Origin: M1-B18 sp048264125
Lineage (GTDB): Bacteria > Bacillota > Clostridia > Peptostreptococcales > Natronincolaceae
Direction: 5' to 3'
Length of the DNA: 64,000 bases
Assembly: GCA_048264125.1 (NCBI GenBank)
Contig: JBLXDM010000002.1
Location: 1 to 64,000, forward strand
Positions 41,558 through 49,016 of the stretch are shown in pieces (positions within the stretch are counted from its first letter, which is position 1; each line of letters opens with the position of its first letter). The notes beneath the pieces are model-generated. The model saw only the letters and a list, made by a program, of their open reading frames with translations, was not told the origin of the DNA and did not search any database. The translations under genes were made by a program, and so were the position numbers.

Positions 41558-43512
41558 TACGCCTCAACTCCTAATTCGGCACGTTTAGTATCTGCCTTCT
41601 TAATAATTGCCACAAGATAGATTGCAAGCAGTGCTGTTACTATAATAGCCGGTACAAAGCCCACAGCAGGTGTACCATATACAACTAGGGACCCGACTTG
41701 AGTAATCAGCATAGCCAAGGTATATCCTACTCCAAATTGGAAGGCCAAGGCTCTGAATAACCATTTCTTTGAACCCATCTCTGAGTTCATAGCACCGATA
41801 GCTGCAAAGCATGGTGGCGTAAATAGGTTGAATACTAGGAATGCATAAGCTGTCACAGGTGTGAAGAATTGCATTAAAGCTCCGCCTGGCATGTGTAAGG
41901 CTTCCTCGGAGGCTACTGCCAATAATACCGCTAAGGTAGCAACAACATTTTCCTTAGCAATAAAGCCTGTTATCGATGCTGCTGCCATCTGCCAGCCCAC
42001 CAAACCAAGTGGTATTAAAAGCGGGGCCATAAGCGAGCCAATTGAAGCTAATATACTTAGGCTCTGATCCTCAACCGGTCTAAAGCCCCAGCTGTAGGCC
42101 TGCGCAAACCATACTAAGGTATTACATACCAAAATTATTGTCGATGCCTTATAAATAAACGCCTTTGCCTTATCAATCATTTGAAGGAAGGCATACTTAA
42201 TGCTTGGTATTTTATAATCTGGAAGCTCCATAATAAATTGTGAATTGTTTTCCCATACAAATATTTTCTTAAGTAAAAGTCCACCAATTACAATCATAGT
42301 AATTGCAATAATATACATGCTTGGTCCTACCCAGCCCTGTTCAGGAAAGAATACAGCTGCAAACAAAGCTATTATTGGCAGCTTAGCACCGCAGGGAACA
42401 AATGGGGTTAAAATAGTTGTCATTCTTCTCTCATTGATATCTTCAATCGTTCTAGTTGCCATAACACCAGGGATAGCACAGCCAGTACCAACAATCATAG
42501 GTATAATGGATTTACCAGATAATCCAATTTTCTTAAAGAATCTGTCCATAACCACAGCAACCCTCGCCATGTAACCACAGTCCTCCAGAAGTGATAAACA
42601 GAAGAATAATACCATAACCAACGGAAGGAAGCCTACAACAGCGCCAACGCCACCTATAGCTCCATCTACTATCAGCGCCTGCAGCAGCTCATTAACTCCT
42701 AAACCCTCAAGGAAGGCAGCAGTAGCTCCCGGTATGATTTCACCGAATAGCGTATCATTAAAATATCCAGATAGATAGCCTCCAAGGCCTCCTATTGAGA
42801 AGGAATAGACAGCCCACATTACAAGAAAGAATATTGGCAGTCCCAGCCATTTATGAGCTACTATCCTATCAAACTTATCTGACATGCTGATTTTGCTAGC
42901 ATCTCTCTTCTTCACCTGACATCTTGTCACTAAGCCATCAATATATTTTTGTCTGGCTAAATCTGAATCCTCAGCATCCATCCCTTCAAAAACAGGAGCT
43001 GTTTGAGGCTTCTTCTCTTTTCCAGTCTGGATTGCTTCATTAATTAAGTTCTGTAATCCTGCCTCTGATGTAGCAGTTGTAGGAATGACCTTACATTTTA
43101 ATTCCTTACTCAAAGCAACATGATCTACTGTATCGCCTCTTTTGGATACTATGTCACTTTTATTCAGCGCAATAACTATAGGTACTCCAAGCTCCAAAAG
43201 CTGTGTTGTAAAAAATAAGCTTCTGCTGACATTGGCACCGTCAATGATATTAATAATCACATCAGGCTCTTCACCCAAAATAAAATCTCTGGTGATTTTT
43301 TCCTCGCCAGTAAAGGGTGAAATAGAGTATGTACCTGGAAGGTCAATTATCTTTATAGCTTCGCCCTTTTGATTGTATTTCTTTTTTAAATCAGCCTCTT
43401 TTTTTGCCACGGTAACGCCTGGCCAGTTCCCCACATTTTCAGCTTTTCCTGTAATGGCATTAAACAGAGTGGTCTTCCCTGAATTTGGGTTACCCGTTAA
43501 TGCAATTTTCAT
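41557..43512 (-). CDS. feoB: Ferrous iron transporter FeoB
   Basis: A 651-residue membrane protein that imports Fe2+. The N-terminal GTPase has G1 GNPNSGKTTLF (residues 6-16), G3 DLPGTYS and G4 ALNKSD. About ten membrane helices follow from residue 220, including the Gate motif region VGTGCAIPGVMATRTIE and FVPCGAKLPII with conserved Cys. feoA lies upstream with its own promoter, the Cys-rich protein downstream. A Fur-box-like site lies between feoA and feoB. Confidence 0.97.
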   Translation of the reverse strand: MKIALTGNPNSGKTTLFNAITGKAENVGNWPGVTVAKKEADLKKKYNQKGEAIKIIDLPGTYSISPFTGEEKITRDFILGEEPDVIINIIDGANVSRSLFFTTQLLELGVPIVIALNKSDIVSKRGDTVDHVALSKELKCKVIPTTATSEAGLQNLINEAIQTGKEKKPQTAPVFEGMDAEDSDLARQKYIDGLVTRCQVKKRDASKISMSDKFDRIVAHKWLGLPIFFLVMWAVYSFSIGGLGGYLSGYFNDTLFGEIIPGATAAFLEGLGVNELLQALIVDGAIGGVGAVVGFLPLVMVLFFCLSLLEDCGYMARVAVVMDRFFKKIGLSGKSIIPMIVGTGCAIPGVMATRTIEDINERRMTTILTPFVPCGAKLPIIALFAAVFFPEQGWVGPSMYIIAITMIVIGGLLLKKIFVWENNSQFIMELPDYKIPSIKYAFLQMIDKAKAFIYKASTIILVCNTLVWFAQAYSWGFRPVEDQSLSILASIGSLMAPLLIPLGLVGWQMAAASITGFIAKENVVATLAVLLAVASEEALHMPGGALMQFFTPVTAYAFLVFNLFTPPCFAAIGAMNSEMGSKKWLFRALAFQFGVGYTLAMLITQVGSLVVYGTPAVGFVPAIIVTALLAIYLVAIIKKADTKRAELGVEA

Positions 43513-43537
43513 AAAAATCCCCCTTTAAAAAAATATT

Positions 43538-43556
43538 GATATTGATAATTATTTTC
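43538..43556. promoter_or_regulatory. Fur box before feoB
   Basis: GATATTGATAATTATTTTC matches the 19-bp Fur consensus GATAATGATAATCATTATC at 16 positions. It lies 26 bp upstream of the feoB start. Confidence 0.75.
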
Positions 43557-43573
43557 AATGCAACAAGAAAATT

Positions 43574-43598
43574 ATATGCTATAAATGCTATAGCATAT
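43574..43598 (-). repeat. Hairpin between feoA and feoB
   Basis: ATATGCTATA pairs with TATAGCATAT around 5 nt, followed on the minus strand by AATTTTCTTG. It may trim transcription from feoA into feoB. Confidence 0.45.
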
Positions 43599-43625
43599 GT
43601 GATTTAATCATTGATTTTATTAGTG

Positions 43626-43841
43626 TTAACCTTCTACTACAATAGACTTTGCCATATTTTCATCTAGTGCATATCTACTGTCCTTAATATTAACCACATA
43701 GTTTCCTGCCAGCCGAGAAATCAGTGTAATCTGTTCACCCTCAAAGCAGCCTAAGGTAAATAGAAACTTCTTAATCTTTTCTTTACCCTCAACGCGTAAA
43801 ATATTAAAACTCTCACCTGATTTTGCCTTAGATAATAACAT
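43626..43841 (-). CDS. feoA: Ferrous iron transport accessory protein FeoA
   Basis: A 71-residue SH3-like protein that works with FeoB at the membrane's inner face. LRVEGKEKIKKFLFTLGCFEGEQITLISR and NYVVNIKDSRYALDENMAKSIVV follow the FeoA pattern (LxxLGxxxGxxxxV...ALxxxxAxxIxV). The ATG at 43841 follows GGTGGGTGAGG; upstream codons in frame belong to the promoter. A Fur box overlaps the promoter. Confidence 0.9.
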   Translation of the reverse strand: MLLSKAKSGESFNILRVEGKEKIKKFLFTLGCFEGEQITLISRLAGNYVVNIKDSRYALDENMAKSIVVEG

Positions 43842-43877
43842 AGTCCTCACCCACCTAAATAATATATTTCCTCTTAT

Positions 43878-43911
43878 GATAAAGAGTATCATTTTCAGCT
43901 TATTTTGTCAA
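43878..43911 (-). promoter_or_regulatory. feoA promoter with Fur box
   Basis: TTGACA (43906-43911) and TACTCT (43883-43888), 17 bp apart on the complement strand. GAAAATGATACTCTTTATC (43878-43896) matches 16 of 19 Fur-consensus positions and covers the -10. Iron-replete cells should shut the operon. Confidence 0.78.
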
Positions 43912-44040
43912 TAACTTATCATGCTAATCATTAAACAACTTCTTCATCCAAGTTCTTCCACATACCTGATAAGGATTCCGAGCTCATGGGATACAGATGA
44001 TTATAAATAAAAAAGGTATATTGGTCCAGTGGAAACTTAT

Positions 44041-44083
44041 AAAAATAAAAAGCAATCAAGCCTTTGTATTAGCTGACTGCTTT
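44041..44083 (-). terminator. Terminator of the exopolysaccharide operon
   Basis: On the complement strand AAAGCAGTCAGC pairs with GCTTGATTGCTTT (one bulge, one G-U), followed by TTTTATTTTT. It lies 27 nt past the last gene. Confidence 0.75.
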
Positions 44084-44109
44084 GACCTATAAGCTATTAA
44101 GCTTAATAG

Positions 44110-45159
44110 CTAGTTCTTTAAACCATTTAGCGAACGCGTTAAATTCCCACCTAAACGCCATAATGAAAATTTTGTATTATTCTCATCCCATAAAGTCTTT
44201 ATCCATTGTGTCAACGTGGCTTCATCGGCAAACCAAACCTCGTGCTCTATTCTATCATTATCCGTGTACTTAAATACGAGACTATGGCTTTCCTTATCCC
44301 TTACCGGTTCTGATTCATATAGCAGCATTAGCTCCACAGCGCCTTCCTCTGTTAAGGACCTTACATTTCCTTTGGCATCCCAATCGAAGCCTCCCGTTGA
44401 TAATGCAAAATTAACTTCAGAAGGGAGTAGCTTCATCCTATCAGAAAGCTCTTGAAGAAATTTAATGTCTGCTTTGGGCCCTGGTCCACTATGGCTACCA
44501 TACAGGTTATAGCACATTATTACATAATCAGGCCCCTCCGGAAAATCATACCTATCGATTGGCGCAGAAGGCTCTAATACTACCCTCAGCTTTAAGCCCT
44601 GTAGATTGGCCTCATGATATAAATCCGATACGAACTCCAGAAAATATCCCCATAGCGCTTCATCCTTTTTTATCCCCTCATAATCTATCTCTAAGCCATC
44701 ATAGCCATTTTCTAAAGTAAGCTTAGCTAAATTATTAATATGCTCTTTTCTTAATTTTTCATCTGCCAATAAGCTATATAAAAGTGCTGTATCCTTTAAG
44801 GAGGATGAGCCATCGCTGTTTATTTTATCATTTACTACGGATAAATAATGGAGAGTTTCGGCATTTCCTAGAGCTTCCTTTGAGGATTTGTATAGCTCAC
44901 TTATATTTTCAGGTATAAATAATTGGTTGTATTGATCAAAGTAAGCAGCAAAATACGAAATCCCGTCTAATTGCTCCTTCAAATAACGCATTTCGCTAGA
45001 GGCCCCCTCTGAATCCCAATATACGCCCCATGCTGTTAGATCTATTTCTTTATTTAAAGCTTGTTCTTCTTTTAAAATATCAATTTTATCCTGTCTGCAG
45101 GATACTAATAGCAAGGATAGAAGGATTATAAAAATAACCGTATAATTTTTCATACGCAC
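44110..45159 (-). CDS. GH18-like glycosidase lipoprotein of the exopolysaccharide operon
   Basis: A 349-residue exported lipoprotein; signal peptide with lipobox LLVSC (Cys 21). The body resembles GH18/YvbX-like TIM barrels: WGVYWDSEG, IDYEG, RVVLEPSAP, YVIMCYNLYG and NFALSTGGFDW. The catalytic strand reads GYDGLEIDYEG near residue 152; GH18 enzymes normally have DxxDxDxE, here the first Asp of the inner triad is Glu, while the final acid is present. It may be a weak or altered polysaccharide hydrolase or a binding protein that trims the operon's product. Last gene of the operon, 16 nt after its neighbour. Confidence 0.75.
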   Translation of the reverse strand: MRMKNYTVIFIILLSLLLVSCRQDKIDILKEEQALNKEIDLTAWGVYWDSEGASSEMRYLKEQLDGISYFAAYFDQYNQLFIPENISELYKSSKEALGNAETLHYLSVVNDKINSDGSSSLKDTALLYSLLADEKLRKEHINNLAKLTLENGYDGLEIDYEGIKKDEALWGYFLEFVSDLYHEANLQGLKLRVVLEPSAPIDRYDFPEGPDYVIMCYNLYGSHSGPGPKADIKFLQELSDRMKLLPSEVNFALSTGGFDWDAKGNVRSLTEEGAVELMLLYESEPVRDKESHSLVFKYTDNDRIEHEVWFADEATLTQWIKTLWDENNTKFSLWRLGGNLTRSLNGLKN

Positions 45160-45175
45160 CTCTCAGCCATAGAAT

Positions 45176-47041
45176 TTATAAATGCTTGATAAACCAATTA
45201 ATCATTTTTTGCCATACTACCTTCATATTGTATTTAAGCTTTTCCATGCCCTTAAGCCTATTGCTATACAAAATATCCTCCGCATTTTTATCCTGTTGAG
45301 ATATATCCCTAATAACAATCTCTTTAAATACACCATCATAGATAGAGTCCGATAAATTTCTTTGGCTGTAGCCGTAATCCTTAAAGGAAGCTTCCAAGCC
45401 CACATAGCCTGGATCTAAAACTGATGCTTTTATATTTTTAAATACTTCCTTGCTGTCTATCCTGAGGGATAAATTATCGTCCTTAAGGCTTATTTCCAAC
45501 AGACGACCGCCCTTCTCCAGTATATCGGTTCTAGGGACATAGACCTCTTCACCCTCTGCTATTATTTTAGACTGCTCTTCCAGCTTTCCCTCCAAAAGGC
45601 GATTAAGCTCATCCTCCTGAAATTTGTTTTCTGCATATTTAAGCCTTGCCTCCAGGTATTTTATCTCTGCCTCTATTTTATTTTCATTCATTGATTGGTG
45701 AGCAATGCCGTCATGGATATCTAAGTCCAAAGAAAACAGCTCTTTCCGCCCTTTGTTATTATTTTCGTATACATACAATACATTGTCAATAATCTCAACA
45801 GCAATAAATTCCTTTAACTCCTCATCGGCCCTCATATAAACAATCTGACTGCCTATTTTATTTCCTTCCAATTCAATAGCTATGCCGATATCTTCATATC
45901 CTTGGCCATCCTTTAAAAACATAAGGCCCTTGTCCCCTGGTAAGGAGGTAAGAATAATTGTATCCTCGATAAATTCCGATTCGCCCAATAGGGTATTCCA
46001 ATGCACTTTTTTATTCATATCGCCTGACTCAAATGCCACATCCTGCTTTGTATCCTCCCATATTCGCATAAGAAGATGGTTGGTAGACCAGTAGGCCTGA
46101 GGCTGTATTCTAGTCAAATCATAAATCGAGGAGGTTAATTGATTACGGCTATATCCCTCTCTATTAAAATTTATATCAAATAAGCTGTATATATTCTCTT
46201 CATTTATGGCGCTAACCCTATTATTTGTTCCAAAGCTGCCTGTGTTTGAATGCATTAATACATACATTCCTGGAACATATCCAATGGCCTTTGTATACGT
46301 ATCCTCAATCATTCTATAATCATAGGATATCCTATCCTTCATTTCTTCATAGTTTTCCATTGGTATGCCATATTCATCTCTAATAAAATCCATTAAATAA
46401 TGGTTATAATTCCTATCCAAATACGAGCTTACTACCTGATATTCATTGGTATTTAATTCTCCGATAAAATTATCATGCCTATCGAAGGCATTTATATACG
46501 AAAGTCGGTAGCCGTTGGTGCCGATCTCCCAAAAGCTATTTTTTTGCAGCGCATTTAGATCTGTTGAATTTAAAAACTTATTATCCTTAATGTCTAAATT
46601 ATTGGCGTAGCTTAAAATACTAGCCTTATAATTATATTTCTCCAATATTTTTTGTGCAAAAACTGCAGTATCCCTTCTTCCGTCCTCAAACATTAGAAAA
46701 AGCGATTTTTCAGGTAATTTTTTGTTGTTTAAATAATAATCCTTTATGTCCTTCTGGGTGATGGTCACATAGCCAGATTCTGCCAATGCCCCTAGATGCT
46801 CCTCTAGCTTCTTGCTGCTGATTAATGTCTCATCACCTGTAATGTCTACTCCAAAGTAGGATATTGCAATAAATCCCTTCTCCGTCTGAATTCCTGCCTC
46901 TGGCAAAATATCATATTGCTTTGGGAAAATGAACGCAGCCAATATAGCATAAATAGCATAGGCTAGTATGATTCCCTGTATAGTCCCTCTAATCAGCTTT
47001 TTTTTATCTTTTTTATTTAAAGAAAAAGTATACCTTTTCAT
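45176..47041 (-). CDS. Membrane-anchored NodB-fold pseudo-deacetylase
   Basis: A 621-residue protein with an N-terminal membrane anchor (about 22-42) and most mass outside. Residues about 58-290 resemble a NodB polysaccharide deacetylase, but motif 1 reads LMFEDGRRD where TFDDG is normal, and the His pair of motif 2 is lost (WEIGTNGYRL for HEIGSHTxxH). It therefore probably does not deacetylate. A beta-rich stretch (about 330-450) may be a sugar-binding sandwich, followed by a charged coiled coil (about 455-490). The C-terminus ends in another hydrophobic segment, VVWQKMINWFIKHL. ATG 47041 follows AGAGGATGA; an ATG three codons upstream lies in that site. A role as scaffold or product-binding subunit for the synthase next door is inferred. 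Confidence 0.65.
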   Translation of the reverse strand: MKRYTFSLNKKDKKKLIRGTIQGIILAYAIYAILAAFIFPKQYDILPEAGIQTEKGFIAISYFGVDITGDETLISSKKLEEHLGALAESGYVTITQKDIKDYYLNNKKLPEKSLFLMFEDGRRDTAVFAQKILEKYNYKASILSYANNLDIKDNKFLNSTDLNALQKNSFWEIGTNGYRLSYINAFDRHDNFIGELNTNEYQVVSSYLDRNYNHYLMDFIRDEYGIPMENYEEMKDRISYDYRMIEDTYTKAIGYVPGMYVLMHSNTGSFGTNNRVSAINEENIYSLFDINFNREGYSRNQLTSSIYDLTRIQPQAYWSTNHLLMRIWEDTKQDVAFESGDMNKKVHWNTLLGESEFIEDTIILTSLPGDKGLMFLKDGQGYEDIGIAIELEGNKIGSQIVYMRADEELKEFIAVEIIDNVLYVYENNNKGRKELFSLDLDIHDGIAHQSMNENKIEAEIKYLEARLKYAENKFQEDELNRLLEGKLEEQSKIIAEGEEVYVPRTDILEKGGRLLEISLKDDNLSLRIDSKEVFKNIKASVLDPGYVGLEASFKDYGYSQRNLSDSIYDGVFKEIVIRDISQQDKNAEDILYSNRLKGMEKLKYNMKVVWQKMINWFIKHL

Positions 47042-47062
47042 TATAGTCATCCTCTTTTACTA

Positions 47063-48940
47063 TTAGGCTATATTACTGATTTTCTTTTTCCTTCGCTCCT
47101 CTTCTTCAACATCCTGCGGTGTCATCCTTGTTCCCCATGTGGTTTTCCAGAAGGTAAACCATGCTACAGGCATTTGCCATAAAAGTACTGTTTCATAATA
47201 TAATACAAAATAGATTCCGAATAGCCAGGTTGTACTTTTTCTAAGGAGCAGCTGAGTAAAGCATAGCATGAGGGCCATCATTAAAATTCCCACAAGAAAG
47301 GTGGTAGGAAATACGCTATATGCAATGGGTATATACACAAGATTATACAATACGATGATGGGAGCAAGCACCGGAACAAATAAGCCCATGTAAAAGAAGG
47401 CGGAGCTAAAGGGCTCCTTTTTCCAAATATATCTAGCTGCGATTATGGATTCCCTAAGCCACGATCTTTTCCATCGCATTTGCTGCCTTAAGAACATCTT
47501 ATGCCTGTTAGGCACTACCGTTGAACAAATTGCAGTATCCTGATAACCCGTTCTGTGCTCCCTCAACACAAAATTAGTTAAGCTTCTATCATCTCCAAAG
47601 GTGGCCCTTTGACCTAAAAACCTTTGATTTAACCAAGCATCCATATTAGTTAAAACGATATCCTTTTTATAGCATGACAATGGTCCTGAAAGACAGGTTA
47701 CAGCGTCAAAATAGGCTTCTGCTGCCTTCATGATACGGAAGGCGATATAATATCTTACTGATTGCATCTTTGTTAAAGCATTGGTGTAGGTGTTGGCCAC
47801 ATCCGTTCTGCCAGAAACCCCTCCCATTTTAGGGTCCTGAAAGGGCTGAACCAGGTTTCTAATAGCAAAGGGATCTAAAAAGCTGTCGGAGTCTACAAAT
47901 ACCACCAGCTCATGCTTTGCAATTTTAACGCCTTCGGCTAGAGCATCTCTTTTCCCCTTATTTACCTTCTGAGCAAAAATACTCACTCTATCCTTAGTTT
48001 TAAAGCGTTCTGCCTCTTCATGGAGGCGCGCTACGGTTTTTTTAATGACCTCTAAGGAGTTGTCTCCGGAACAATCATCAACGACTATTACCTCCAATTT
48101 ATCGATGGGGTAATCCTGATTAACACAGCTAATTATTGTTCTTTCAATCCATTCCTCTTCATTAAAGCAGGGAATAATAATACTGACCCCCGGTGTAAAA
48201 TCTGGATTTATATCTATCGGCCTATAAAAGGCACCGAAAAAATATCTGCTTAATAGAAATATTGCCGCTATGATACTATATAAATACAAGGTCTTGTTAA
48301 AATTGAAATAGATGACGCTTTCACTTCTCATTAGTATGATAAAGGCCGACACGAAAAATAGAAAGATACTGGATATCATAAGCATGTAGTTTCCTCTATG
48401 CTTATTTGCATATTGAGCTAGGGTTTCATCAAAAACAAACCCACATAGATAAGCGCCGTCGTTAGTCTCCTGAAGGCGCACAAGCTTAGCTTTTATACCT
48501 ACCTTCATTTCATAGCCCTCCGGCATACTGCCCTTTTCAATTTCAAATTCCAGTTTAACCTTTTCTGACGCCTTTAACAGCGCCACATCAGCTTCTCTGG
48601 ATACATCCAGCAATATTCCTGAAGAGGATATGTCTACCCCTCTGCTTTTAAATTTCACCTTTTTCCCATTGGCAGCATGACATATTACATTCACATCATA
48701 GTTAATCCTATACCGCTGACCTGCTTCCTTAATTTTAATAGCCTCTTGAAGTCTCATATTATTCTTATCTACCTCTATGGCTTCATTCCCTCTGCGGTCA
48801 AGGTTTGATCGAATGCCCTCCATGTCAGGAACCCTCGACAATACGCGTCTATCCATTTTCATTTCTAATATGATATCCTTCAGCTCTTTATGCTTATTAT
48901 TTTTTATTATTTTATCCTTAAGCTTTTTTATGAATGTCAT
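47063..48940 (-). CDS. PilZ-containing processive glycosyltransferase (GT2, hyaluronan/cellulose-synthase-like)
   Basis: A 625-residue membrane polysaccharide synthase. An N-terminal PilZ-like domain (about 70-185) has DISSSG near residue 104, the D/NxSxxG part of the c-di-GMP site; the partner RxxxR reads RYRIN and so lacks the second Arg. Two membrane helices (about 192-250) lead to the GT2 domain (about 265-490) with SIIIPCFNEEEWIE, the VVDD motif, DSDSF (DXD, near 350), GDDRSLTNFVL and QQMRWKRSWL (QxxRW, near 487). Four more helices follow. This is the pattern of enzymes that polymerise and export a beta-linked chain. It is the core of the operon. C-di-GMP control is likely but the altered Arg leaves it unproven. 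Confidence 0.88.
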   Translation of the reverse strand: MTFIKKLKDKIIKNNKHKELKDIILEMKMDRRVLSRVPDMEGIRSNLDRRGNEAIEVDKNNMRLQEAIKIKEAGQRYRINYDVNVICHAANGKKVKFKSRGVDISSSGILLDVSREADVALLKASEKVKLEFEIEKGSMPEGYEMKVGIKAKLVRLQETNDGAYLCGFVFDETLAQYANKHRGNYMLMISSIFLFFVSAFIILMRSESVIYFNFNKTLYLYSIIAAIFLLSRYFFGAFYRPIDINPDFTPGVSIIIPCFNEEEWIERTIISCVNQDYPIDKLEVIVVDDCSGDNSLEVIKKTVARLHEEAERFKTKDRVSIFAQKVNKGKRDALAEGVKIAKHELVVFVDSDSFLDPFAIRNLVQPFQDPKMGGVSGRTDVANTYTNALTKMQSVRYYIAFRIMKAAEAYFDAVTCLSGPLSCYKKDIVLTNMDAWLNQRFLGQRATFGDDRSLTNFVLREHRTGYQDTAICSTVVPNRHKMFLRQQMRWKRSWLRESIIAARYIWKKEPFSSAFFYMGLFVPVLAPIIVLYNLVYIPIAYSVFPTTFLVGILMMALMLCFTQLLLRKSTTWLFGIYFVLYYETVLLWQMPVAWFTFWKTTWGTRMTPQDVEEEERRKKKISNIA

Positions 48941-49016
48941 AATGAAATTTCTCCTGACAGAGTAGTTTTTTAACCTGATGAATATTGTAAATGCTAGTTC
49001 TTGTAGCTTTTATTTT

